This document shows positions 17,698 through 26,548 of a stretch of 64,000 nt of DNA, one piece after another; within the stretch, counting starts at the first letter, position 1; every line of letters starts with the position of its first letter. Source of the stretch: Mycobacterium intracellulare ATCC 13950 (GTDB lineage Bacteria; Actinomycetota; Actinomycetes; Mycobacteriales; Mycobacteriaceae); NCBI RefSeq assembly GCF_000277125.1, contig NC_016946.1, positions 2,418,001 through 2,482,000 on the forward strand, written 5' to 3'. The translations under genes were made by a program, and so were the position numbers. The notes under the pieces were generated by a model. It did no database searches and was not told the DNA's origin. It saw nothing but the letters and a program-made list of their open reading frames with translations.

Positions 17698-17800
17698 GAT
17701 GTCCCGCAGATGTCCGGCGTCATGTCCCTCTCGTGTCGGAAATGTCTGGGTCGTGTCGGCAATGCCTGCAAACGTCCTCGCAACGTCCGCGGTGTCCATG
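17698..17800. promoter_or_regulatory. Array of TGTC boxes spaced one helical turn apart
   Basis: TGTC occurs at 17700, 17711, 17723, 17734, 17743, 17754 and 17793, with near matches TGCC at 17763 and CGTC at 17773 and 17784. The spacings are 11, 12, 11, 9, 11, 9, 10, 11 and 9, a mean of about 10.4 bp, so all boxes lie on the same DNA face. The array sits between the divergent regulator and transfer genes. It looks like a cooperative operator or an iteron-type protein-binding site. Confidence 0.6.
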
Positions 17801-17858
17801 TGAACTGAGTCCAGCGCCCCACCTGGCGCAGACAGATCACGAAAGGAACAGCAGGACA

Positions 17859-18203
17859 ATGCGTTTGAGAATCGACACGTCAGGAACCCGGTTCATCGTC
17901 ACGCGGGCGGCCGAACCACGGCTGAACTTCGATACCGGCAGCCCCAAAGTCGACACCGCTACCGGCGTACCGCTCTACGCCGCGCAGCTGCTGGCGCTCG
18001 ATGACAGCGGCGGTGAGGTGCTCAATGTCACCGTCGCTGGGGATCCGAAAGTAACAGTGACACAGCCAGTGTCGGTGTCGGGACTGGTGGCCATCCCGTG
18101 GGCTCAAGGCGATCGCAGCGGTGTGGCGTTCCGCGCCGATGCCATCGGCCCCACGAACCCCGCCGCTGTGCAGAGTGACCAGGCGTCCCGCGCGCAGAAG
18201 TAA
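17859..18203 (+). CDS. SCO3933-family AICE protein
   Basis: This 114-residue protein beginning MRLRIDTSGTRFIVT has NFDTGSPKVDTATGVPLY, ALDDSGGEVLNVTV and SVSGLVAIPW. This matches the small SCO3933-type regulatory proteins found ahead of the traSA gene in actinomycete integrative elements. It is rich in beta strand with no classical HTH. ATG 17859 follows AAAGGAACAGCAGGAC. It is the first gene of the rightward transfer operon, so it is probably controlled by the TGTC array. The molecular role is not established. Confidence 0.7.
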   Translation: MRLRIDTSGTRFIVTRAAEPRLNFDTGSPKVDTATGVPLYAAQLLALDDSGGEVLNVTVAGDPKVTVTQPVSVSGLVAIPWAQGDRSGVAFRADAIGPTNPAAVQSDQASRAQK

Positions 18204-18290
18204 CGAGATTGCTGGGGCGCGGCGCTCGTGGGTGTCGCGCCCCCGCACCGGAGCTGCTATCGGCCATTCACTCACGGAGGGACGCCTGTC

Positions 18291-19724
18291 ATGGCATCGA
18301 ACAACAAGAACGGCAACAACTCTCAATCCAACGATGACGACTGGATCACCGACCTCATCCTCGCACTGTTCAAGGCGCTCGGATATCTGCTGTGGTGGGC
18401 GGTGCTCTTCCCGGCCGTCAGCATCCCGATCATCGCCAGCGTGGGGATAGCCATCACCCATGGCCCACGCTCGGGGCTGATCGTCGGTACTGCTCTCGTT
18501 GCTGCGTATGGGGTATGGGCGTGGCTGGAGCCGCGATCGTTTCGCGGATGGGTCACCGAGCCGGTGCGGCGGCGCTGGTTAGCCTGGTTGCGCTACACGC
18601 GCACCTGGGAATCGCTGTGCACCCTGCACGGGCTGACCGCCACACTTGGCGAACGCACTTTGGTGCCGACCTTGCAGTCGGTGCGCATCGGCAAGACGAC
18701 CGACGTCCTGGCGCTGCGCGTGGTGACCGGCCAATCCCTGACCGATTGGCACAAGCAATCGGAGGCGCTGGCCGCCGCCTGGCGTGCCGACCGGATCACC
18801 ATCCGCGCGACCGCGCCCGGAGAGCTACGCATCACCTTGATGCGAGGCGACGCGCTGGCCGACCCGATTGCTCTGCCCATGCCCACGACGACGACTGCGG
18901 TGGATGTGGGGTCGGTCCGGGTCGGCATCACCGAAACCCGCCGCTGGTGGCACCTACCTCTGCTCGGCAACCACCTGCTGGTGGCTGGCGCGACCGGCGC
19001 GGGCAAAGGCTCGGTGTTGTGGTCACTGATCGCCGGCATCGCCCCCGCAGTGAAAACCGGGCAGGTACGGCTCTGCGTCATCGACCCCAAGGGCGGCATG
19101 GAACTGGGCGCTGGAAGACCGATGTTCACGGTGTTCACCCACGACGCGACCGACTCGACCTTGCACCTGCTGCGGCAACTGGTGGAGGTGATGCACGCCC
19201 GCGCCAATCGGTTACGCGGCAAGACGCGCCTGCACACCCCCACCTCATCCGAACCGCTTTTTGTCGTGGTTATTGATGAGATCGCCGCTCTGACCGCCTA
19301 TGTCACCGATCGCAGGGTGCGCAGCGAAATGGAACAACTGCTGGGTCTGCTGCTCTCCCAAGGCCGCGCCGTCGGCATTTCGCTGGTGGCTGCGGTACAA
19401 GACCCGGCCAAAGACACCCTGTCAGTGCGGCAGCTGTTCACCGTGCGGATCGGGCTGCGGTTGACCGAAGCCACTCAAACCGCCATGGTTCTCGGCCAGG
19501 GAGCAAGGGATGCCGGTGCGGAGTGCGACCGGATCGCTGATGCGACGCCGGGTGTCGGGTACATGATGATCGATGGCACCGCCCGCCCGGTGCGGGTACG
19601 GGCATTTCACGTCACCGACCACGACATCACCACCCTGGCAGCACGATTCCGGGCGCCCCGTGCCGCGACCCGCCCCGACCAGGCTAACGGCGAGCGCACT
19701 GACACCGATCGGGGTCAGCGGTGA
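18291..19724 (+). CDS. FtsK/SpoIIIE-type DNA translocase (TraSA-like)
   Basis: This 477-residue protein has an N-terminal membrane region (residues ~20-85, two or three hydrophobic helices) and an FtsK-type motor domain. Walker A is GATGAGKGS (about residues 236-244), followed by CVIDPKGGMELG. Walker B is LFVVVIDEIAAL, and LLSQGRAVGISLVAAVQDP follows. In AICEs this single ATPase moves double-stranded DNA between hyphae or cells. ATG 18291 is supported by GGAGG 10 nt upstream. Its stop overlaps the GTG of the replication gene (GTGA). Confidence 0.92.
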   Translation: MASNNKNGNNSQSNDDDWITDLILALFKALGYLLWWAVLFPAVSIPIIASVGIAITHGPRSGLIVGTALVAAYGVWAWLEPRSFRGWVTEPVRRRWLAWLRYTRTWESLCTLHGLTATLGERTLVPTLQSVRIGKTTDVLALRVVTGQSLTDWHKQSEALAAAWRADRITIRATAPGELRITLMRGDALADPIALPMPTTTTAVDVGSVRVGITETRRWWHLPLLGNHLLVAGATGAGKGSVLWSLIAGIAPAVKTGQVRLCVIDPKGGMELGAGRPMFTVFTHDATDSTLHLLRQLVEVMHARANRLRGKTRLHTPTSSEPLFVVVIDEIAALTAYVTDRRVRSEMEQLLGLLLSQGRAVGISLVAAVQDPAKDTLSVRQLFTVRIGLRLTEATQTAMVLGQGARDAGAECDRIADATPGVGYMMIDGTARPVRVRAFHVTDHDITTLAARFRAPRAATRPDQANGERTDTDRGQR

Positions 19725-21226
19725 CTATTGCAACGACGGCCCCCACGCTGGTGTTGCCCGGCATAGCCGCCACAATCGACACCAACACGGCGGTGGATCA
19801 GATGGTGCGCCGCGCGTCCTCGATGGGGTTCGAATCGTGGTGGCGGCGAGCGGAATCCGTTGGCTTCTGCGCCAACCCCATTCAACTCACGGGTATCGAC
19901 GAGTTCGGCCGCGATCGGGTGGTGTGGACACGGTGCAATAACCGCCGCGCCCAGATCTGCCCGTCGTGCTCGGACCTTTACGCTCGCGACACGTGGCAAC
20001 TCGTGCACGCTGGCACCGCCGGCGGCCACCACGATATCCCCGAAGCCGTGGCGGACCGCCCGCAGGTGTTCGTCACGCTGACCGCACCCAGCTACGGGCC
20101 GGTCCACACCACCGCACGTGCGGGCGACAAGCGCCTCCGGGTGTGCCGCGACCACCACGGGCCTGGCGGCTACCGCCGTTGCCCGCATGGAAAACCACTG
20201 TGGTGCAGCACAACCCACGGAGAAGGTGACATCCATGTGGGACAGCCGATCTGCGCGGACTGCTATGACTACACCGGGCATGTGCTGTTCACCTGGCATA
20301 TGCCAGAACTGTGGCGACGCTTCACCATCACCCTGCGACGCGCGCTGCGCCGCGAGCTACGCGCCTCGGGCGCCGACCCGGATGCGGTGCGGGTCAGCTT
20401 CATCAAAGTCGTCGAGCTGCAAGCCCGGCTCGTCCCACATATTCATGCCCTGATCCGTCTCGACCCGCGCGACAGCGACAACTGCGGTGGTCCGGAGTGG
20501 CAAGCGCCCCTCACAGCCACTGAACTGGCCACCATCATCCAACAGGCCGCTCGAACCGTAGCCGTGACGGTCACCGACCCATCCTCAGATACCGCGACAC
20601 GGGTGATCAGGTTCGGCACACAAGTCGACACCCAACCCATCGAGAACCGGCACGCTGGCACGGACAGCCCTGCTGTGCAGGAGGATTCATCACACGGCCG
20701 GGTGCTGCCAGGCCACCGCGTAGCTCGCTACCTCGCGAAATACGTCACCAAATCCTTAGCTGACGTCGGGATCAGCGCACGACGCATCTCCACCGAGGCC
20801 ATCGCCGACCTGGATGTGTCCGATCACGTCCGGGCGATCCTGACCACCATCAGCCAACTCGCCGATAGGGGATTGGCCGGTGTCGGCCGGTGGCTGCACA
20901 CCCTGGGCTACCGGGGCCACATCACCAGCAAATCCCGCCGCTACTCCACCACGATGACCGCGCTACGCGAACGTCGCGCCACCTGGACACGTGAACAACG
21001 TCTGAAAAGCACTGGACACCAACATGGTTTCGGCTTCAACTCCACCGATGGCGATGATCTAGTGGTGTGGGAGTTTGACCGTGCCGGCCTCACCAGTCTC
21101 GGCGACCGCACCCTCGTGAACTCCGCGGCCCTCCGACGCATGGAAATCCGCCGGATCGGACTGATGGAAGTCCGTGGCCTAGCCCGCAACCAACGATGGG
21201 ATTCGCAAGGGGGCAGCGATGGCTGA
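19721..21226 (+). CDS. RepSA-like replication initiator
   Basis: This 501-residue protein contains zinc-binding CxxC clusters (CPSCSDLY, CADCYDY), an HUH-like motif in VPHIHALIRLD, and YLAKYVTKS, which holds the candidate catalytic Tyr. These fit rolling-circle initiators of AICEs and actinomycete plasmids (RepSA type). It should nick the element's origin after excision. The GTG start at 19721 overlaps the traSA stop. The downstream small ORF begins before its stop. The origin itself was not located; in this group it can lie inside or just after rep. Confidence 0.88.
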   Translation: MTIATTAPTLVLPGIAATIDTNTAVDQMVRRASSMGFESWWRRAESVGFCANPIQLTGIDEFGRDRVVWTRCNNRRAQICPSCSDLYARDTWQLVHAGTAGGHHDIPEAVADRPQVFVTLTAPSYGPVHTTARAGDKRLRVCRDHHGPGGYRRCPHGKPLWCSTTHGEGDIHVGQPICADCYDYTGHVLFTWHMPELWRRFTITLRRALRRELRASGADPDAVRVSFIKVVELQARLVPHIHALIRLDPRDSDNCGGPEWQAPLTATELATIIQQAARTVAVTVTDPSSDTATRVIRFGTQVDTQPIENRHAGTDSPAVQEDSSHGRVLPGHRVARYLAKYVTKSLADVGISARRISTEAIADLDVSDHVRAILTTISQLADRGLAGVGRWLHTLGYRGHITSKSRRYSTTMTALRERRATWTREQRLKSTGHQHGFGFNSTDGDDLVVWEFDRAGLTSLGDRTLVNSAALRRMEIRRIGLMEVRGLARNQRWDSQGGSDG

Positions 21227-21416
21227 CGGATCCCGAACAGCACATGCCCGGTATGAGCGTGACGCTCGAATCGATGCGCCGACGATGTCAGAGAGGCGTG
21301 TTGAAATTGTCGTGCCCGACCACTATCGACTTCCGCGCGAGGCGAACAGCGCGCTGGTAGACGTGATAATGGCTGTGCGGGACCGGATGCTGGGATCAGG
21401 GAGGGGAGTGGCGTGA
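21219..21416 (+). CDS. Small protein in the excisionase position
   Basis: This 65-residue frame overlaps the end of rep by 8 bp and the start of the recombinase by 4 bp (GTGA), so it is embedded in the operon. AICEs usually place xis here. The sequence (VEIVVPDHYRLPREANSALVDVIMAVRDRMLG) has one amphipathic helix but no recognisable HTH, so it may be a recombination directionality factor of unrelated sequence, or something else. Confidence 0.6.
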   Translation: MADGSRTAHARYERDARIDAPTMSERRVEIVVPDHYRLPREANSALVDVIMAVRDRMLGSGRGVA

Positions 21417-23059
21417 GCCTGAGGTTCGCCTTCTATGGCCGAGTGAGCACGGAGGACGCTCAAGACCCGGAGGCGAGCCGCAGCTGGCAGAAGCGGCGTG
21501 CCATAGACCTGATCGCTCCGCACGGCGGAGTCCTCGCCGCTGACTACTTCGATGTGGGACAGAGCCGTTCGCTGCCGTGGAAGCGCAGGCCGGAGGCATC
21601 ACGTCTCCTTGGTGATGTCGCTTGTCGGGACCGTAACTTTGATGCCGTAGTGATCGGGGAACCCGCCCGTGCGTTCTACGGGCCGCAGTTCGCGCTCACC
21701 TTCCCTATCCTCACGCACTACGGCGTCGGCCTGTGGGTACCCGAGGTCGGCGGAGCAGTCGATCCCGGTTCTGAGGCACACGACCTGGTGATGACTCTGT
21801 TCGGCGGCATGAGCAAGGGAGAGCGCGCACGAATCCAGATGCGGGTCCGTACGGCGATGTCAGCACTCGCGCAGGACACGTCGAGATACCTCGGTGGTCG
21901 ACCACCCTACGGTTACCGGCTCGTCGACGCCGGCCCGCACCCAAACCCTGCCAAGGCAAATCTTGGGCAGCGGCTTCACCGCCTCGAACCTGACCCCGCG
22001 ACGTCGCCGGTCATCGAGCGAATCTACCGCATGTACGCCGACGGAGCGGGCCTGCGCTACATTGCGCAACAGCTCACCGACGATGGCGTGCCGTCACCGA
22101 GCCAGTACGACCCGGCGCGGAATCGTCATCGTGACCCGCGAGGCTGGTCCCATTCTGCGATCCGCGCGATACTCGACAACCCGGCGTACCGCGGTATCCG
22201 TGTTTGGGGCAAGCAGGAGAAATACGAGGTCCTGGTCAGCCCCGACGATGTCGCGGCGGGGTACGAGACTCGTATGCGGTGGCGTGATCAGGCCGACTGG
22301 ATCGCACCAGACCGCCGCACGCATGAAGCGCTGATTCCCGATGAACTGGTGCAGGCTGTTCGTCTTCGGACGCAGGCACGGCGTGGTCCCGGTCTCGTGT
22401 GCAGCAGAGAATCGACCGTGCCGTATGCGCTGCGCGGGCTCCTGTTCTGTGCCGCGTGTGGACGGCGGATGCAGGGCGCCGCTCGCGTCGGGAAACGAAC
22501 GACCCGCATCCTCTACCGTTGTGAGCTGGGCAAGTCGCGTTCTGTACCTGTTGACCTGAGTGATCATCCGCGCACCGTCTATCTCCGTGAAGACGAGGTG
22601 ACTGCGCGACTTGACGAATGGATCGCCACCCTGGCCGATCCGGAAGACCTTGCACGCGGGCAGGACGTGGACCCGGCAGGCGGTACTGGCTACGCCGCCC
22701 TACAGCGCCAGCTTCGCGAGGCGAATGCCAAGGTTGCTGCTTTGGTTACCGCCGTGGAGTCTGGCGTGGCCGTGGAGGACTTGACCGCCGCATTGCGTCG
22801 CCGCACCGCCGAGCGCGACGAGCTGAAGGCCCGTCTTGAGCAAGCGGAGCGGCCCCGTCTCATGTCTGCCGCACAGATCAGCGAATTGGTCGAGGAACTG
22901 GGCGGGCTGTCAGCTGTGCTCGGTGCGGCGACCGGGGCGGAACGCGCCGAGGTGTACGCGACCCTTGGGCTCCGCCTTGATTACGATCCGCATCTGCGAC
23001 AAGTTAAGGCGACGGCCGATTTGAGTCGTGTCGCCGGCTGTGTCCGAGGGGGGACTTGA
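21413..23059 (+). CDS. Large serine recombinase (site-specific integrase)
   Basis: This 548-residue protein is a large serine recombinase. The catalytic domain (1-150) has FYGRVSTED with the nucleophilic Ser and GMSKGERARIQMRVR near the E-helix. A recombinase domain follows (GGRPPYGY, SPVIERIYRMYADG, AIRAILDNPAYRG). The zinc ribbon is visible as CAACGRRM then YRCELG, and a coiled coil runs through about residues 430-490. The last codons (RGGT, TGA) lie in the 3' end of tRNA-Leu. AICEs mostly carry tyrosine integrases, so a serine enzyme at a tRNA 3' end is unusual. It should catalyse attP x attB integration. Confidence 0.92.
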   Translation: MSLRFAFYGRVSTEDAQDPEASRSWQKRRAIDLIAPHGGVLAADYFDVGQSRSLPWKRRPEASRLLGDVACRDRNFDAVVIGEPARAFYGPQFALTFPILTHYGVGLWVPEVGGAVDPGSEAHDLVMTLFGGMSKGERARIQMRVRTAMSALAQDTSRYLGGRPPYGYRLVDAGPHPNPAKANLGQRLHRLEPDPATSPVIERIYRMYADGAGLRYIAQQLTDDGVPSPSQYDPARNRHRDPRGWSHSAIRAILDNPAYRGIRVWGKQEKYEVLVSPDDVAAGYETRMRWRDQADWIAPDRRTHEALIPDELVQAVRLRTQARRGPGLVCSRESTVPYALRGLLFCAACGRRMQGAARVGKRTTRILYRCELGKSRSVPVDLSDHPRTVYLREDEVTARLDEWIATLADPEDLARGQDVDPAGGTGYAALQRQLREANAKVAALVTAVESGVAVEDLTAALRRRTAERDELKARLEQAERPRLMSAAQISELVEELGGLSAVLGAATGAERAEVYATLGLRLDYDPHLRQVKATADLSRVAGCVRGGT

Positions 23060-23126
23060 ACCCCCACGCCCATTAGTAGGGCACTAGCACCTCAAGCTAG
23101 CGCGTCTGCCATTCCGCCACTCGGAC
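23041..23126 (-). tRNA. tRNA-Leu(GAG)
   Basis: The minus strand folds as a class II tRNA. The acceptor stem GTCCGAG/CTCGGAC has discriminator A at 23041. The anticodon stem CTAGC/GCTAG has loop TTGAGGT, giving anticodon GAG. A long variable arm (TGCCCTACTAATGGGCG) and a T arm with GTTCAAG follow. CCA is not encoded. The 3' end overlaps the last 19 nt of the recombinase gene. Confidence 0.95.
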
Positions 23127-23256
23127 AAGGCCAAACCAGCATGGGTTGGCAGCTAAGGCTATCGGATTGCCTGCCGCGAACCCAATCCGACTCCTCGGGA
23201 CGCCGCGATGCTCGGCATCGGGCCGTCCGGCCGCGGCAATGGTAGGAAAGGGGGTT

Positions 23257-24612
23257 GTGACCATTCAGAGCGGGGCGACCGAGGAGCCGACCAACCCGAG
23301 TGACGACGTCGTCGAGGTGGTCAGCAAGCTGATCCGGTTCGACACCACCAACACCGGCGAACCCGAGACCACCAAGGGCGAGGCCGAGTGCGCCCAATGG
23401 GTCGCCGAGCAGCTCGCCGAGGTCGGCTACGCCCCGCAATATGTCGAATCCGGCGCCCCCGGCCGCGGCAACGTCTTCGTCCGCCTGCCCGGCGCCGACC
23501 CCTCACGCGGTGGCCTGCTCATCCACGGGCACCTCGACGTGGTGCCGGCCGAGCCCACGGAGTGGAGCGTGCACCCGTTCTCCGGCGCGGTCAAAGACGG
23601 CTTTGTCTGGGGCCGCGGGGCGATCGACATGAAGGACATGGTCGGGATGATGATCGTGGTGGCCCGGCAGTTGAAGCGGGCCGGCATCGTCCCCCCGCGT
23701 GATCTGGTCTTCGCGTTCATCGCCGACGAAGAGCACGGCGGCACCTTCGGGGCGCAGTGGCTGGTCGACAACCGGCCGGATCTGTTCAACGGGGTCACCG
23801 AGGCGATCGGCGAGGTGGGCGGGTTCTCGCTGACCGTGCCGCGCCGCGACGGGGGAGAACGTCGGCTCTACCTGATCGAGACGGCCGAAAAGGGGCTGTC
23901 GTGGATGCGGCTCACCGCCCGCGGCCCCGCCGGTCACGGGTCGATGGTGCACGACCAGAACGCCGTCACGGCCGTCGCCGAGGCCGTCGCCCGGCTGGGC
24001 CGGCACCAGTTTCCGCTGGTGCTGACCGACACCGTCGCGCAGTTCCTCGCGGCCGTCAGCGAGGAAACCGGGCTGACCTTCGACACCGAGTCGGGCGACC
24101 TGCGGGGAGCGGTCGAGAAGCTGGGTCCGATGGCCCGCATGCTCAAGGCCGTGCTGCACGACACCGCCAACCCCACGATGCTCAAGGCCGGGTACAAGGC
24201 CAACGTCGTCCCGGCGATCGCCGAGGCGGTGGTGGACTGCCGGATCCTGCCCGGTCGCAAGGAGGCGTTCGAGGCCGAGATCGACGAGCTGCTCGGCCCG
24301 GACGTGACCCGCGAATGGATCAAGGACTTCTCGTCCTATGAGACCAGCTTCGACGGTGACCTCGTCGACGCGATGAACGCCGCCGTGCTGGCGCTCGACC
24401 CGGACGCCCGCACCGTGCCGTATATGCTCTCCGGTGGTACCGACGCGAAATCCTTCGCGCGCTTGGGTATTCGCTGTTTCGGCTTCAGCCCGCTGCGGTT
24501 GCCGCCGGACCTGGATTTCACCGCGCTGTTCCACGGCGTCGATGAACGGGTACCCATCGACGCGTTGCGGTTCGGCACCGACGTGCTGACCCACTTCCTG
24601 ACCCACTGCTAG
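23257..24612 (+). CDS. M20 family metallopeptidase (Rv2141c-like)
   Basis: This 451-residue protein is an M20/ArgE-DapE-type dizinc amidohydrolase. The metal-ligand motifs HGHLDVVP (His, Asp), RGAIDMKD (bridging Asp) and ADEEHGG (catalytic Glu pair) are present, and GPAGHGSM marks the dimerisation domain. The length matches M. tuberculosis Rv2141c (448 residues). It is the first conserved chromosomal gene after the element. The GTG at 23257 is chosen because GGAAAGGGGG lies just upstream and the longer frame back to 23146 would include tRNA-flanking sequence. The peptide substrate is unknown. Confidence 0.9.
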   Translation: MTIQSGATEEPTNPSDDVVEVVSKLIRFDTTNTGEPETTKGEAECAQWVAEQLAEVGYAPQYVESGAPGRGNVFVRLPGADPSRGGLLIHGHLDVVPAEPTEWSVHPFSGAVKDGFVWGRGAIDMKDMVGMMIVVARQLKRAGIVPPRDLVFAFIADEEHGGTFGAQWLVDNRPDLFNGVTEAIGEVGGFSLTVPRRDGGERRLYLIETAEKGLSWMRLTARGPAGHGSMVHDQNAVTAVAEAVARLGRHQFPLVLTDTVAQFLAAVSEETGLTFDTESGDLRGAVEKLGPMARMLKAVLHDTANPTMLKAGYKANVVPAIAEAVVDCRILPGRKEAFEAEIDELLGPDVTREWIKDFSSYETSFDGDLVDAMNAAVLALDPDARTVPYMLSGGTDAKSFARLGIRCFGFSPLRLPPDLDFTALFHGVDERVPIDALRFGTDVLTHFLTHC

Positions 24613-24648
24613 TTGACGAACGCAAGCCGATCACCCGAGAGGACCGCC

Positions 24649-25179
24649 ATGAGCACTGCGCCCGACCCATACGCATCGCTGCCCAAGCTGCCGACGTTCA
24701 CGTTGACCTCGCAATCGGTCACCGACGGTCAGCCCCTGGCCAAGCCCCAGGTCAGCGGCATCATGGGCGCCGGTGGTGAGGACGTCAGCCCCCAGCTGAG
24801 CTGGTCGGGATTCCCGGAAGGGACCCGCAGTTTCGCCGTCACCGTCTATGACCCCGACGCGCCGACGGCCTCCGGGTTCTGGCACTGGGCGGTCGCGAAC
24901 CTGCCCGCCGACGTCACCGAGCTGGCCGAGGGCGCCGGCGACGGCAGCAACCTGCCCGGTGACGCGCTCACGCTGGTCAACGACGCCGGGCTGCGCCGCT
25001 ACCTCGGCGCCGCGCCGCCGGCCGGGCACGGCCCGCATCGCTACTACATCGCCGTGCACGCCGTGGACACCGACAAGCTGGATCTGCCCGAGGACGCCAG
25101 CCCGGCCTTCCTCGGGTTCAACCTGTTCCAGCACGCCATCGCCCGCGCGGTCATCCACGCCACCTACGAACAGAAGTAG
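24649..25179 (+). CDS. PEBP-family protein (Rv2140c-like)
   Basis: This 176-residue YbhB/PEBP protein has the family ligand-site blocks [27 protein letters not shown] and [14 protein letters not shown]. It has the same length as M. tuberculosis Rv2140c. PEBPs bind phosphorylated or anionic ligands; no enzymatic role is established. The ATG at 24649 follows GAGAGGACCGCC, 36 bp after the peptidase, suggesting co-transcription. The stop is only 2 bp from the stop of the convergent pyrD gene. Confidence 0.92.
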   Translation: MSTAPDPYASLPKLPTFTLTSQSVTDGQPLAKPQVSGIMGAGGEDVSPQLSWSGFPEGTRSFAVTVYDPDAPTASGFWHWAVANLPADVTELAEGAGDGSNLPGDALTLVNDAGLRRYLGAAPPAGHGPHRYYIAVHAVDTDKLDLPEDASPAFLGFNLFQHAIARAVIHATYEQK

Positions 25180-25181
25180 GC

Positions 25182-26282
25182 TCAGCCCCGAGCCGCCGCG
25201 CCGACCGCCTCACTAAGCGAGGCGAACCCCCCGTCGTGCAGCCGCCGGGCGACGCCGTCGTGAATCTGCTTGGCCCACAAGCCTCCTCCGTAGATGAAGC
25301 CGGTGTAGCCCTGCAGCAGCGAGGCGCCCGCGGTGATCCGCTCCCAGGCGTCGTCGGCGTTTTCGATGCCGCCGACGCTGATCAACACCAGGCGGTCGCC
25401 GACCCGGCCGTAGAGCCGGCGCAGGACCTCGACCGCGCGGCGCGCCACCGGCGGCCCGGAGATGCCGCCAGCGCCCAGCTTGTCGACGCCGGGCGTCCGC
25501 AAACCCTGCCGCGAGATCGTGGTGTTGGTGGCGACGATGCCGGCCAGGCCCAGCTCGACCGCCAGGTCCGCGATGGCGTCCACATCGGCATCGGAGAGGT
25601 CCGGCGCGATCTTCACCAGCACCGGTGTGGTCGTCTCGGCGAGCACGGCCGACAGGATGGGCCGCAGCGACTCGACCGCCTGCAGGTCGCGCAGCCCCGG
25701 GGTGTTCGGCGAGCTGACGTTGACCACCAGGTAGGAGGCCAGCGGACCCACCAGCCGCGCGCTCGCCCGGTAGTCGTCGACTGCCTGATCGGCCGGCGTT
25801 GCCTTCGTCTTGCCGATGTTGACCCCGATCGGCACCTCCGGCCGCTGGCGCGCGAGCCGCATCGCGAGCGCGCCGGCGCCGAGGTTGTTGAAGCCCATCC
25901 GGTTGAGCAGGGCCCGGTCGGCGGGCAGCCGGAACATGCGGGGGGCCGGGTTGCCGGCCTGCGGGTGGGCGGTGACGGTTCCGACCTCGGCATGCCCGAA
26001 ACCCAGCGCGCCCCAGGTGAGTACGCCCAGTCCGTCCTTGTCGAAGCCGGCCGCCAGGCCCAGCGGACCCGGGAAACACACCCCGAACACGGTGCTGGCC
26101 AGCGCCGGATCGGTCGGGGCCAGCAACCGGCGCAAGGCCCGGCGTGCCCAGGCGACGGCCGTGACGCCGCGCAGGAAGCCGAAGACCAGCGTGTGAATGC
26201 GCTCGGGCGGGATCACGAAAAACAGCTGCCGCAGCAGGCCGTACAGCCGGTGGCCGCCCGCGCGTGGCCGGTGGGGTGTCAC
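25182..26282 (-). CDS. pyrD: Quinone-dependent dihydroorotate dehydrogenase
   Basis: This protein of about 366 residues is class 2 PyrD, oxidising dihydroorotate to orotate with FMN and passing electrons to the quinone pool. An N-terminal membrane-associating helix ([22 protein letters not shown]) precedes the barrel, with [28 protein letters not shown] (catalytic Ser), KIAPDLSD and GGI...GASLLQGYT for FMN phosphate. The position homologous to the usual Met start reads CTG here. I place the start at GTG 26282, 12 codons upstream, where it overlaps the preceding stop as GTGA. Confidence 0.93.
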   Translation of the reverse strand: MTPHRPRAGGHRLYGLLRQLFFVIPPERIHTLVFGFLRGVTAVAWARRALRRLLAPTDPALASTVFGVCFPGPLGLAAGFDKDGLGVLTWGALGFGHAEVGTVTAHPQAGNPAPRMFRLPADRALLNRMGFNNLGAGALAMRLARQRPEVPIGVNIGKTKATPADQAVDDYRASARLVGPLASYLVVNVSSPNTPGLRDLQAVESLRPILSAVLAETTTPVLVKIAPDLSDADVDAIADLAVELGLAGIVATNTTISRQGLRTPGVDKLGAGGISGPPVARRAVEVLRRLYGRVGDRLVLISVGGIENADDAWERITAGASLLQGYTGFIYGGGLWAKQIHDGVARRLHDGGFASLSEAVGAAARG

Positions 26283-26548
26283 AGTTGCGGCTGGTCGGGC
26301 CGCCGCCCCTCGTAGCCGGTACCGTCCAGGCGAGACTTCTTGCGGCGCAACAACACTCGTCTGCTGCCGTCGTTGTAGAGCCGCACCCTGGTCAACTCCC
26401 AGCCGCGGTATTCGGCCTCGATGGACAATCGGGTCGACGCGCTGACCCGGGTCACTTCCGGGGGTAGGCGCAGCGGCACCCATTCGTATTCGTCGGACAT
26501 CTCGGTGTCCCAGCCCGCGGGCAGGCGGCTGTGCCGCGCCGCGGTCAA
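26279..26548 (-). CDS. DUF5703 family protein
   Basis: This 89-residue basic protein contains [22 protein letters not shown]-type strand segments and RRVLLRRKK. This small actinobacterial family is typically found between lppL and pyrD; its function is unknown. It starts with ATGA overlapping the lppL stop and ends with GTGA overlapping the pyrD start, so all three genes are translationally chained. Confidence 0.8.
   Translation of the reverse strand: MTAARHSRLPAGWDTEMSDEYEWVPLRLPPEVTRVSASTRLSIEAEYRGWELTRVRLYNDGSRRVLLRRKKSRLDGTGYEGRRPDQPQL

Larger units (their letters stand above)
15785..23059 (+). mobile_element. Actinomycete integrative and conjugative element at tRNA-Leu
   Basis: The gene set (HD, Nudix, XRE regulator, SCO3933-type, FtsK-like TraSA, RepSA-like initiator, serine recombinase) is the core of AICEs such as pSAM2-type elements, which transfer as double-stranded DNA with a single FtsK-like translocase and replicate by rolling circle. 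The right end is fixed by the recombinase frame running into the 3' end of tRNA-Leu. The left end is uncertain; 15785 is simply the first gene of the set. No Spd spread genes and no clear Xis with an HTH are seen, so this is a minimal element. Confidence 0.75.
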
